From the NCBI GenBank assembly GCA_021604505.1, contig BQJC01000003.1, forward strand, positions 372,001 to 436,000: a stretch of 64,000 nt of DNA, in the 5' to 3' direction. The notes under the pieces were generated by a model. The model had not been told where the DNA came from. It did not search any database and worked only from the letters and a program-made list of their open reading frames with translations. Both the position numbers and the translations under genes were made by a program. Shown here in pieces: positions 18,085 through 25,644 of the stretch (position 1 is its first letter; each line of letters opens with the position of its first letter). The DNA is from Nitrospinaceae bacterium. Lineage in GTDB: Bacteria > Nitrospinota > Nitrospinia > Nitrospinales > VA-1.

Positions 18085-18250
18085 GGAGCACCTTCCTTTT
18101 TAACATCCTCACACTCCCCCTGGTTTACCCTTTTGCCAATCCAGATTTTCCTTCAGCTCTTCCCGCCTGCCATTATCTCCAGCAGGTTACCATTTCCAGG
18201 CGAGCCTTCACATTTGTATGCGGCGGCTTTCAAGGCTGGCTAAAACCTGC

Positions 18251-18622
18251 TCACTCTTTGAAATACGTATCGTGGTCGGAAAAAACCGGCGGGCTGTGGA
18301 AATTTAATAGATCGAGGGCGTCGTTGTGAGTGGTGAACTGGTGCAGAGTATTGGGGGGAACGCGGAAAAAACAGCCTTTCTTCAAAATATATTCCTCATC
18401 GCCAAGCAACGCCACGCCAGAGCCTTCCAGAACGTAATAAAGCTCCTCGCCCACCTTGTGGTAGCTGGTTTTTTTCACCTGATGCGGTTTCATCTTCACC
18501 CGATAGGCGGAAAATTGATTGCAGGCCTTTTTGGGCAATAGCTGGTCAATGCGAATGCCCTTGAGTTCAAAGGAAGACGCTTCCTCCGGATCAAGAAAAA
18601 CCACTTGTTTTTTAGGGTCCAT
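18251..18622 (-). CDS. Small single-domain cupin protein
   Basis: 123 aa forming one cupin barrel. Motif 1 is SYHKVGEELYYVLEGSG with metal-ligand His and Glu; motif 2 is FRVPPNTLHQF with the second His. Proteins of this size bind a metal and often act as isomerases, dioxygenases or ligand sensors. It lies 18 bp downstream of the deoxyhypusine-synthase-like gene on the same strand and is probably co-transcribed. The substrate is unknown. Confidence 0.8.
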   Translation of the reverse strand: MDPKKQVVFLDPEEASSFELKGIRIDQLLPKKACNQFSAYRVKMKPHQVKKTSYHKVGEELYYVLEGSGVALLGDEEYILKKGCFFRVPPNTLHQFTTHNDALDLLNFHSPPVFSDHDTYFKE

Positions 18623-18640
18623 CGTAAAAGTTCCGGCGGG

Positions 18641-19738
18641 TCATTTAACGATCTTCAATTCCTGCAAAACATCACCGGACCATTTTAAGTGAAGTTTTTT
18701 GCGGTCCTTGTAAAATCCTTTCTGGTAGGCGTGCCCGAAGATCAACGGCAGGGAGACGCTGGGCTCGACAAACGCCATGGCGAAATTGGCTTCCTTGTTG
18801 ACCTTGCCCCACGACTGCGCTTCCGCAAGCGTACTGCCGCTCAAGCCTCCCCAGTGTGGAGAATCGGTGGTCACCTGAAGCGCATATTTGTGCCCGCCGG
18901 TGTACTCGTCAAAAATGTAGGACATGACGATGGAGTCGTTGATGTAGTTTTTGGGAACGCCGCCGGCTACGTAAAACGCCGCGGTTCCTGGCGACTTCAC
19001 CACCAGCTGCGTCAGTTCATAATTATCCCGAATGGTATCGATGGTGATCGGGGTCTTCCCTTCTTTTCGGGACAAATAATAATGCTCGGTCAGACCAATG
19101 CCGATACTGGAATCGCTGATCGCCGGGCAAAAAATGGGAACGCCGTTTTTTCTCGCGGTGACCAGAATAGAGTCCTCATCGTCGACGGTTTCCGACAGCT
19201 TGCCGATGAACTCGCGGCTGGAGTATTGCCTGGGTTCCAAAGTTCCCGCAAACCGCCCGATCAGAGAATCATACTCGGCGAACAGTTCCTCATCGACATA
19301 GGTGTCATAGATCCGGTTGATGAACAGTTCCCGCAACTGGTTATCGTCGGCATTGGGACTGCCGTAATAATGGCCCCCTCCCAGGGCCGCATAGAAATCC
19401 TGATAAAGAACGGCGCCCGTCGAAACGATCACGTCCACCATATTGTTGTGCACCATATCGCGGATCACTTTTCTCAATCCGGCGGCGATCAAGGGTCCGG
19501 CCAGCCCCAGCATAATGGTGGGCCGTTCGGGATCGGTCAGCATTTTTTTAAACACATTGGCGCAGAGACCGACGTTGCGCGCCTGAATGGAAGTTCCGCT
19601 GAAAGACTCCACAAGATCCGCCACAGTTTCGACCTTTTCATAATCCACCGGGGCCACGCGTGTGTGGAGAAGATCCTGTTTTTGTTGTTTCTCCTTTTCA
19701 TCCATCGTTTTACGGACGAGGAAGTCCTTATAAGCCAT
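18641..19738 (-). CDS. Deoxyhypusine synthase-like NAD-dependent aminobutyl transferase
   Basis: 365 aa from ATG 19738 (GGAGAAAG ribosome site; TTG 19750 is the alternative). It aligns along the whole length of the deoxyhypusine synthase family. PGTAAFYVAGGVPKNYIND corresponds to the NAD-binding GGGV region, and AEAQSWGKV contains the Lys that forms the imine intermediate in human DHS (SWGKI). Eukaryotic and archaeal DHS modify eIF5A; bacterial relatives mostly make polyamines such as homospermidine. No speE or speD is nearby. Polyamine synthesis is the default inference. Confidence 0.82.
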   Translation of the reverse strand: MAYKDFLVRKTMDEKEKQQKQDLLHTRVAPVDYEKVETVADLVESFSGTSIQARNVGLCANVFKKMLTDPERPTIMLGLAGPLIAAGLRKVIRDMVHNNMVDVIVSTGAVLYQDFYAALGGGHYYGSPNADDNQLRELFINRIYDTYVDEELFAEYDSLIGRFAGTLEPRQYSSREFIGKLSETVDDEDSILVTARKNGVPIFCPAISDSSIGIGLTEHYYLSRKEGKTPITIDTIRDNYELTQLVVKSPGTAAFYVAGGVPKNYINDSIVMSYIFDEYTGGHKYALQVTTDSPHWGGLSGSTLAEAQSWGKVNKEANFAMAFVEPSVSLPLIFGHAYQKGFYKDRKKLHLKWSGDVLQELKIVK

Positions 19739-19841
19739 ATCTTTCTCCAATTGTGGGAGGGGGTTTGAAGCCGCTATGATAGCTTCCCGCCCCTAAAAGA
19801 TCAAGTTGCACTAGTTTAGTGGGATGGGAAAGGGCAATTTG

Positions 19842-19880
19842 TCCTCTCCCCCTTGGGGGAGAGGATTCAGGTGAGGGGGG
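19842..19880. repeat. REP-like GC-rich palindrome
   Basis: TCCTCTCCCCC at 19842-19852 pairs perfectly with GGGGGAGAGGA at 19855-19865 across a 2-bp loop, followed by a GTGAGGGGGG tract. The same C-rich/G-rich hairpin plus a CCCTCACC-type tract recurs in inverse orientation near 63460. It lies between two minus-strand genes. Confidence 0.5.
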
Positions 19881-19956
19881 ATGTTATTTCTTTTACATGC
19901 TTTGCAATGGTTACTTACTCAAAGTGATCTTAAGCAGAAAACCGAAGGTCTTCAAA

Positions 19957-20394
19957 TCACATTCGCGAGCACAGATCCGAAGAGTGAGTTTTGGTGTCGA
20001 CCTTTTCAACCGCTTCCTTAATTTTTCCGTCTTCACCAATGACGTAGGAAATACGGGAGGCGTACTGATCGCCTGCGTTTTGCACCGCATGATAGGCTAA
20101 CGCGATCTCGCGGTTGACATCGCAAAGCAGTTGAAACGGAAAGGAATATTTTTCCGCGAACGCCTTGTTATCCGCCACGCCGTCGAGACTGACCCCCAGA
20201 ATGACGGTGTTCTTCCCCTCAAACTTTTGGTAATCGTCGCGAAACCCCTGCCCTTCCATCGTGCAACCGGGCGTATCGGCTTTCGGGTAAAACCAAAGCA
20301 CCACTTTTTTACCGCGAAAATCTTTTAAACTGACTTGTTTGCCGTGATGATCCTGAACTGAAAAATCCGGCGCCTGAGTTCCCACTTCCAGCAT
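19957..20394 (-). CDS. bcp: Thioredoxin-dependent peroxiredoxin Bcp/PrxQ, apparently 1-Cys
   Basis: 145 aa from ATG 20394, supported by AAGGAGA 7 bp upstream; an ATG at 20445 would add an untypical 17-residue extension. Bcp reduces hydrogen peroxide and organic peroxides in the cytosol. The peroxidatic Cys sits in KADTPGCTMEGQGFRDDY. The resolving Cys that many PrxQ proteins carry five residues later is Gln here, so recycling must use another thiol. A second Cys is close to the C-terminus (SSDLCSRM). Length is slightly short but complete. Confidence 0.9.
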   Translation of the reverse strand: MLEVGTQAPDFSVQDHHGKQVSLKDFRGKKVVLWFYPKADTPGCTMEGQGFRDDYQKFEGKNTVILGVSLDGVADNKAFAEKYSFPFQLLCDVNREIALAYHAVQNAGDQYASRISYVIGEDGKIKEAVEKVDTKTHSSDLCSRM

Positions 20395-20531
20395 GGTCGG
20401 TCTCCTTAGGAATAATTCTATGAATCCGAATAATTTTTTTAACATGAAAAAATTTTTGCAATTGATTTACAGGTTAGATGCAGAGAAATAAGGATGGAAG
20501 CAAAAATTTCATCCACAACAAACAGGCCTCT

Positions 20532-21224
20532 TCACCCTTCCCTTGTGCCACTCCTCAAAATGGCTTCCCCCAGAATGAGATCTTCCTTGCGGGTGATCTT
20601 GATGTTCATCTCCGACCCTTCGACAACTTTTACCATTTTACCGGCATACTCCAACAGTGATCCTTCATCGGTTCCATAATAGGAATCCTTCACCGCCTTT
20701 TGAAACGCTTCATGAAGAACCGCGTATTGAAAGGCCTGCGGCGTTTGAATGCGCCACAGACCGCTTCGATCCACGGTCCTCGTCACAAACCCTTGGGCAT
20801 CCGACTGCTTGATGGTGTCACTCACCGGAATCGCAGTGACGGCAGCACCGTATTTCTGCGCCGCATCGACAGCCCGTTCAATCATGTTCTTGTCAACAAA
20901 CGGACGCACACCATCGTGAACGAGGACAACATCAGTATCCCGGTCCAGGACGCGAAAGCCGTTGTAGACCGAATCTTGCCGCTCTTTTCCACCGACGACG
21001 ATGTTCTTTACAATCCTATAATCCTGCGACCATTTGTTTTTAGCGTCTTCGAAATCCTTTTCCGGCACAACGAGTGTCACCGAATCCACCGCTCCCGATG
21101 ATTCAAACGCTTTTAGCGTATGGTGAAGAATGGGCCTGCCGTTTAATAGTAGAAATTGTTTGGGGATGGTGGAACCCATGCGGGTTCCCTGACCGGCGGC
21201 GGGAATGATGACGGAAACTTTCAT
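20532..21224 (-). CDS. ispD: 2-C-methyl-D-erythritol 4-phosphate cytidylyltransferase
   Basis: 230 aa, normal length. IspD transfers CMP to MEP in the non-mevalonate isoprenoid pathway. The nucleotide-binding motif is SVIIPAAGQGTRMGSTIPKQ (residues 3-22). Further family signatures are VLVHDGVRPFVD, TRTVDRSGLWRIQTPQAF and YGTDEGSLLEY. ispF, often fused or adjacent, is not seen in the window. It lies 49 bp after radA on the same strand. Confidence 0.95.
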   Translation of the reverse strand: MKVSVIIPAAGQGTRMGSTIPKQFLLLNGRPILHHTLKAFESSGAVDSVTLVVPEKDFEDAKNKWSQDYRIVKNIVVGGKERQDSVYNGFRVLDRDTDVVLVHDGVRPFVDKNMIERAVDAAQKYGAAVTAIPVSDTIKQSDAQGFVTRTVDRSGLWRIQTPQAFQYAVLHEAFQKAVKDSYYGTDEGSLLEYAGKMVKVVEGSEMNIKITRKEDLILGEAILRSGTREG

Positions 21225-21273
21225 GGCTTGAAATCATACCGTGAAGGACGTTTTGTTTCAAACATACAGTTTC

Positions 21274-22653
21274 TTAAGGAAAAATAATTTCAAACGCCTG
21301 GGTTAAATCTTCGACAAAACAAAGCTCCATACGGCTTTTAGGAAGGGACTTGCTTTTCTTCGCTGTGGCGGGAACGATGCAACGCTCAAATCCCAGCCGT
21401 TCGGCTTCCACGATCCTCGGCTCCAACTGCATGACAGAGCGCACTTCCCCCGTCAGACCGACCTCGCCGATCATGACGGTCTGCAAGTCGATCATCTGGT
21501 TTTTTAAACTGCTGGCGATAGCCGCCGCAATTCCTAAGTCGATCGCAGGTTCATTCACCTTGATGCCGCCGGCGATGTTGACAAAGATATCTTCCCCCTG
21601 GAATTGCAGACCCAGCCGTTTTTCCATGATGGCAATCATAAGAGTCATGCGGTTCTGGTCGAAACCGGTCGCCATGCGCCTGGGCATTCCAATCGAGGAA
21701 GAGGCGCTGACCAGCGCCTGAACCTCCACCAGCAACGTGCGACTGCCTTCAAGACTGGAGACGATGACGGAACCGGGGCAATTCTTAGGCCGCTCGGACA
21801 GAAAAATTTCCGACGGATTTTCCACGGTGACCAGGCCTTCCGGCCGCATCTCGAAGACACCAATTTCCGGAGTGGACCCGAACCGGTTTTTGATCGTCCG
21901 CAACAGGCGGTAGGAATGGCCTCTTTCGCCTTCGAAATAGATCACCGTGTCCACGATATGTTCCAGGGCTTTTGGCCCGGCAAGAGCCCCGTCCTTGGTG
22001 ATATGGCCGATCAACAAAGCCGCCAGGGAACGCTTTTTGACATCCTGGAATATCTTGAAAGCCACTTCGCGGACCTGCCCGATACTGCCGGGGGCTGAGG
22101 GCAACTCCGAAGTATAAAAAGTTTGAATGGAATCCAGCACCAGAACCGCAGGATCCACACGGTCGATCAACCGCTCGACTTCCTCGATGCAGATTTCAGG
22201 ACTGATGAGAAGGTTGTCCGAAAGGGCGTCCAGCCGTTCGGCCCGGAGCTTGATCTGCGCGGGGGATTCTTCGCCGGAAATATATAAGACCTTTCTTCCA
22301 GAGCGGGCGATACAGCCCATGCTTTGTAGCAGTAGCGTGGACTTGCCGATCCCGGGGTTGCCACCCACAAGAGTCAACGAACCCTCCACCATTCCACCGC
22401 CTAAAGTGCGGTCGAACTCGCTGATCCCCGTGCTCCAGCGTTTTTTGTTCAGGGGTTCGACGTCGGTGATCGGTTGCACACCGCTGTCTTTGTTCCCTCC
22501 GGGTGAGGCCAATGATTTAGACGCACTGCGGCGCCCGCGAATCGCCTCCTCGGAGAACGAATTCCACTCTTCGCATCCGGGGCATTTCCCCAGCCACTTG
22601 GAAACGCGGTGACCGCAGTTTTGACAAACGTATTCAGATACGGGTTTGGCCAT
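21274..22653 (-). CDS. radA: DNA repair protein RadA (Sms)
   Basis: 459 aa, full length. A C4 zinc finger (C10, C13, C24, C27) is followed by a RecA-like ATPase with Walker A GGNPGIGKST (97-106). The RadA-specific KNRFG motif is present (LLRTIKNRFGSTPEIG), and the C-terminal Lon-protease-like domain (about 290-455) includes GGIKVNEPAIDLGIAAAI. RadA is a hexameric helicase promoting branch migration in recombination. It diverges from the His-rich repeat gene. Confidence 0.96.
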   Translation of the reverse strand: MAKPVSEYVCQNCGHRVSKWLGKCPGCEEWNSFSEEAIRGRRSASKSLASPGGNKDSGVQPITDVEPLNKKRWSTGISEFDRTLGGGMVEGSLTLVGGNPGIGKSTLLLQSMGCIARSGRKVLYISGEESPAQIKLRAERLDALSDNLLISPEICIEEVERLIDRVDPAVLVLDSIQTFYTSELPSAPGSIGQVREVAFKIFQDVKKRSLAALLIGHITKDGALAGPKALEHIVDTVIYFEGERGHSYRLLRTIKNRFGSTPEIGVFEMRPEGLVTVENPSEIFLSERPKNCPGSVIVSSLEGSRTLLVEVQALVSASSSIGMPRRMATGFDQNRMTLMIAIMEKRLGLQFQGEDIFVNIAGGIKVNEPAIDLGIAAAIASSLKNQMIDLQTVMIGEVGLTGEVRSVMQLEPRIVEAERLGFERCIVPATAKKSKSLPKSRMELCFVEDLTQAFEIIFP

Positions 22654-22813
22654 GGGGGTAAAAAAACCGGGTGGACAGAGATGGGTCGAATAACTTTTGC
22701 AGGCACATTTTAGCCATTTTCGAGCAATTTTCTATTCAAATATTTAGGTTTTCTTCCTTCGACGGCCCAGCAAGGGGGTTTTAAGTCATTCAAAATCAAC
22801 AAACTAAAAAACC

Positions 22814-22838
22814 TATACAAAAAGTTTGATTTTGTATA
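22814..22838. promoter_or_regulatory. Perfect inverted repeat upstream of the -35 box
   Basis: TATACAAAA (22814-22822) and TTTTGTATA (22830-22838) form a perfect 9-bp dyad with a 7-bp spacer, 10 bp before the -35 box. A third TATACA lies at 22882-22887 near the predicted transcription start. Such TnTACA half-sites resemble those I recall for CarH-type regulators, and a CarH-like gene lies 1.1 kb downstream. Regulator assignment is inferred. Confidence 0.55.
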
Positions 22839-22847
22839 AATAAAACC

Positions 22848-22875
22848 TTGACAATTCCACACAATTGTCTAATAT
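22848..22875 (+). promoter_or_regulatory. Strong sigma70 promoter with operator dyad in the spacer
   Basis: A perfect -35 TTGACA (22848-22853), a 16-bp spacer and TAATAT (22870-22875). A perfect 7-bp dyad, GACAATT-N6-AATTGTC at 22850-22869, fills the spacer and overlaps the -35 box, the location used by MerR-family regulators. Transcription would start near 22882, giving a leader of about 60 nt. Confidence 0.65.
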
Positions 22876-22942
22876 TGATCCTATACAGTTAGTCAATTAT
22901 TCACTCACTGATCATACAAATTCAAACTCAGGAGAAACCAAA

Positions 22943-23632
22943 ATGAAAACAAAAAAAATCATCATCGCATCGGCAACCGCCCTTACATTAAGCCTCGGCA
23001 GTGCTGTTTCGAGCCTTGCACACACAGGGCACGATCATTCCAGCCTTCCTCTCAACTGGACATTTGCTAATGGAACGGCGCAAAAAGTGGCCATGGCCCT
23101 GGATTCTCAACATGGGACAAAAATTAAAGGTTTGTCTAAGTTTGAACAGAAAATGCTCGATCACTATGGAATCAAAGTCGGAAATACCTTCAAATCGTTG
23201 AGCGCAAGCGAACCGGTGCAGGTTAAAAGGACCACCCTCGGTATCGAAATCGAAAAAATCGGTCCTGTGAACCTCCCTTCCACCTGGCAGATTCCCTTAA
23301 GAAAGAACCATACCGTTTCTTTGGCTTCCACGGGAGCTCACCAGCATGGTGGTCACGACCATTCACAACTTCCTTACGAATGGCAGTTTTCCAGGTCCAC
23401 GGAGAACAAAATTCAAAAACGCATGGCCTCAAGCGAAAAGGCAGGCTTTGTCGGGTTGACGCGGTTCGAACAAAAACTGCTGGACCGCTATGGAATCAAA
23501 GTGGGAAACAGGGTCCATTCCGTCGTTGATGGACAAAAAGTGATTGTCGAAAGAACCTCTGGTGGAATCCGTACCCTCGACTCCAATGGCGGCCTGTCTG
23601 TAGCTTCCAACATGGAAACATCAAACATGTAA
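22943..23632 (+). CDS. Exported two-repeat His-rich protein, function unknown
   Basis: 229 aa from ATG 22943, which has AGGAG upstream; an earlier ATG at 22865 lies before the predicted transcription start. A Sec signal peptide (about 1-26, ending SSLA-H) exposes the mature start HTGHDHSSLPLNWTF. A second copy begins at residue 136 with HGGHDHSQLPYEWQF. Each repeat then has the block GL(S/T)+FEQK(M/L)LD+YGIKVGN followed by a beta-rich tail. The His/Asp clusters suggest metal binding in the periplasm. I know no described family. It is the first gene after the dyad promoter and heads the CarH-like locus. Confidence 0.8.
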   Translation: MKTKKIIIASATALTLSLGSAVSSLAHTGHDHSSLPLNWTFANGTAQKVAMALDSQHGTKIKGLSKFEQKMLDHYGIKVGNTFKSLSASEPVQVKRTTLGIEIEKIGPVNLPSTWQIPLRKNHTVSLASTGAHQHGGHDHSQLPYEWQFSRSTENKIQKRMASSEKAGFVGLTRFEQKLLDRYGIKVGNRVHSVVDGQKVIVERTSGGIRTLDSNGGLSVASNMETSNM

Positions 23633-23671
23633 CTGGAAAACATTTATTAACCTCTAAACAGGAAGTTCGTC

Positions 23672-23986
23672 ATGAAAACGATTTCGATACTGACACTGGT
23701 AACAGCAGGCTTTTGGTTGACGCTCTTTACCTCCAGCTTTAATCCGGCCAAACCAGAGTCCCCCGGGAACAACTTCCAACCTGCGGCAAACGAGCCTTCA
23801 TCAACACTGCCGCAAGGTTGGATGAGCGATTTAGAATCGGGTTTTGCATTCACATCCCTGTCCGAGGAACACGATAAGATTCAAATCGAATTGGGCCTGG
23901 GAACTTTTGAGCCGCAACCCGGACATGGTTTCCAGAAAAAGCTACGGGGCAAGGAAGCACCCAACATCAACCCGAGGGCAGTCTAA
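23672..23986 (+). CDS. Small exported protein of unknown function
   Basis: 104 aa. The first 22 residues are a Sec signal peptide (MKTISILTLVTAGFWLTLFT...), and the rest is polar and Pro-rich (ANEPSSTLPQGWMSDLESG, then LGLGTFEPQPGHGF). The GTTCGTC stretch ahead gives only a weak ribosome site. Its stop codon TAA overlaps the ATG of the CarH-like gene by one base, so the two are translationally coupled, which supports a shared function. No domain recognised. Confidence 0.65.
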   Translation: MKTISILTLVTAGFWLTLFTSSFNPAKPESPGNNFQPAANEPSSTLPQGWMSDLESGFAFTSLSEEHDKIQIELGLGTFEPQPGHGFQKKLRGKEAPNINPRAV

Positions 23987-24921
23987 TGAATCCAGCCGCG
24001 AACAAAAAGGACCTTCTCACCATCGGCGAGCTTTCCAGGTTGACCGGCATCACGACGTTCTCCTTGCGAATGTGGGAGAAGCGGTACGGGGCGCCAAAGT
24101 CGCAACGCCTTCCGTCTGGACACAGAAGGTACCCGAAAGACGAAGTTCCCCGCTTAAGGGCGATCGCCAAAGCTCTGGATTCCGGCTACCGGGCCAGCAA
24201 GGTGGTCTGCGGCACCCTGGAGGAATTGCACAAACTGCTCGGCTCACAGCTTCCACTTCCTTCTTCAAAGGGGCTCTCGAAAGATACGGACGAATCGTTT
24301 ATAGAAACTCAGGTCAAGATTGAGCGGTGGTTGGAAGCCGTGCACCGGTTCGATGAATTTACCCTGACCCGGGGGTTCCATGACGAGTGGGGCAAAAACG
24401 GTCCCTTGGACTTCACTCTGAATTTTGCCGTCCCCTTCGTTTATCAGGTCGGCCAAGGCTGGGAGACCGGTGAATTGACCGTGTCTCAGGAACATTTTGC
24501 ATCAGAGAAACTCGAGCACTTTCTGAGCGGCATGTGGAGGCGCATGAACGAAAGAAAACAAGGGCCGGTGGTTTTATTGACGACGCTTCCCAAAGATCCG
24601 CATCGGCTGGGCATACAGATGTGCGCCGCAGTCACCGCCATCACCGAAGCGAGGGTGATTTACCTGGGGCCGGACACCCCTTGCGAAGAAATCCTCTGGG
24701 CGGTCGAACAATGCCAGACAGACGTCTTGTGCATCAGCGTTTCGCCAACCATGGACCCCGTCGAAGTCGTAAACCATCTGCAAACGATGAGGATAAATTT
24801 AAAGCAAAAAATCGAGCTGGTGGTTGGAGGAACAGGAGTTCCACAAGAACTGCCCGGAATCATCCGGCTCAACGATTTCTCTGAATACTACGACTGGTTG
24901 ACAACAAGGAAAATAAAATGA
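23986..24921 (+). CDS. CarH/LitR-type B12-dependent MerR-family photoreceptor regulator
   Basis: 311 aa. An N-terminal MerR winged helix (about 10-78, LTIGELSRLTGITTFSLRMW) is followed by a helical bundle and a cobalamin-binding Rossmann domain (about 195-300). All diagnostic CarH features are seen: W159 followed by nine residues and E169-H170, the axial DPHRLG motif with His206, and the SVS (251-253) and GG (281-282) loops. In CarH, adenosylcobalamin makes a DNA-bound tetramer in the dark, and light breaks the Co-C bond and relieves repression. Known targets are carotenoid or photoprotection genes; none is adjacent, so the target is probably the dyad promoter of this locus. Confidence 0.85.
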   Translation: MNPAANKKDLLTIGELSRLTGITTFSLRMWEKRYGAPKSQRLPSGHRRYPKDEVPRLRAIAKALDSGYRASKVVCGTLEELHKLLGSQLPLPSSKGLSKDTDESFIETQVKIERWLEAVHRFDEFTLTRGFHDEWGKNGPLDFTLNFAVPFVYQVGQGWETGELTVSQEHFASEKLEHFLSGMWRRMNERKQGPVVLLTTLPKDPHRLGIQMCAAVTAITEARVIYLGPDTPCEEILWAVEQCQTDVLCISVSPTMDPVEVVNHLQTMRINLKQKIELVVGGTGVPQELPGIIRLNDFSEYYDWLTTRKIK

Positions 24922-24978
24922 AGACCCGAGGCGGGCCCATAGCATTTTACGGGGAGGAAGAAAGGATCAGGTGCCTTG

Positions 24979-25290
24979 ATGGCATACGAGTGCAGAATTT
25001 ACGATTCCAAGGGCAAATTAAAAAAAACAATCCACAAAAAAGAAAGTTTGAACCAATCTACACAAAAAATTTTGTCACAGAAATCCACGCAAAGATCGAG
25101 GGGTTTTATAAAAAACTTCCACTATGGAAAACAGGAAAAAGTTTCGTCACAAAGGTTTTATGCAAAGGTCTGTGTGGTTTGCGAAAAGCAGTTTCATTGC
25201 AGACATCCTTCAGGAAAGTACTGTTCGCATGAATGCCAGAAAAGAAATTATTACCTGAAGAAAAAGGAACCATTCAAGAACAAACTTTAA
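24979..25290 (+). CDS. Small basic protein with YEx N-terminus and C-terminal zinc-finger motif
   Basis: 103 aa from ATG 24979; an AGGTG lies 8 bp upstream. The N-terminus MAYECRIYDSKGKLKKTI matches two other small proteins in this window (25303-25470 and 43920-44132). The C-terminal part has a Cys/His cluster, VCVVCEKQFHCRH then KYCSHECQKRNYYLKKK, like short treble-clef zinc fingers that bind nucleic acid. The protein is very Lys-rich. Function unknown; it probably belongs to the CarH-like transcription unit. The neighbouring frame starting at 24918 is judged spurious. Confidence 0.7.
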   Translation: MAYECRIYDSKGKLKKTIHKKESLNQSTQKILSQKSTQRSRGFIKNFHYGKQEKVSSQRFYAKVCVVCEKQFHCRHPSGKYCSHECQKRNYYLKKKEPFKNKL

Positions 25291-25302
25291 TAAGGAGGCA
25301 CC

Positions 25303-25470
25303 ATGTTCTATGAGGTGAAAATATTAAACCCAAAGGGAAAAGTAAAGAAAGTTGTTTCCCCTTCACAATTGAGCAAGCGATATTGGAACGATTTCTATAT
25401 TAAATTGAATCCTGCCCGCGACGAAAAATCGCGGCGCAAACAACGTTCCAGTATCGGAAAATGCGCGTAA
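25303..25470 (+). CDS. Very small basic YEx-family protein
   Basis: 55 aa. A near-perfect ribosome site (AAGGAGG) stands 5 bp before ATG 25303. The start MFYEVKILNPKGKVKKVV repeats the pattern of the 24979 protein (YEC+IYDSKGKLKK) and of the 43920 protein (MYEVRVYHSIGKRT). The rest is basic (DEKSRRKQRSSIGKCA). It lies only 12 bp after the previous gene. Function unknown. Confidence 0.65.
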   Translation: MFYEVKILNPKGKVKKVVSPSQLSKRYWNDFYIKLNPARDEKSRRKQRSSIGKCA

Positions 25471-25474
25471 ATAC

Positions 25475-25634
25475 ACGCCAGGTCCTTTTGATCGCAACTC
25501 AAGGGAATCCGGTGAAAAGCCTGGTGGCCTTCCAGATAGGCTTCTGGCGGAGCTTTGACGACTGGATAGCCGGATTCTCTTGTACCGTTAGAGAAAAAAT
25601 TTTTTAATCCGCACCTCGAAAATTCGGGGTGGTA
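25475..25634 (+). promoter_or_regulatory. Structured leader RNA resembling the 5' half of a cobalamin riboswitch
   Basis: GGGAATCCGGTGAAAAGCC at 25503-25521 closely matches the conserved cobalamin-riboswitch string GGGAAnnnGGTGnAAnnCC. GAATCCGG (25505-25512) pairs perfectly with CCGGATTC (25570-25577), closing a domain of about 73 nt. A hairpin CACCTCG/CGGGGTG (25612-25631) would mask the GGGGTGG ribosome site of the next gene. The later B12 box and 3' core of the classical class are not clear, so this is a divergent or reduced candidate. Confidence 0.4.
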
Positions 25635-25644
25635 AAATTACAGG

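Noticed and set aside
21604-22612. Long plus-strand frames opposite radA
   Set aside because: radA has all diagnostic motifs in the minus frame; the opposite frames have none.
24918-25232. Open frame of 104 codons starting at the end of the CarH-like gene
   Set aside because: It overlaps in another frame the 24979 protein, which has a better start, a zinc-finger motif and similarity to two other proteins.
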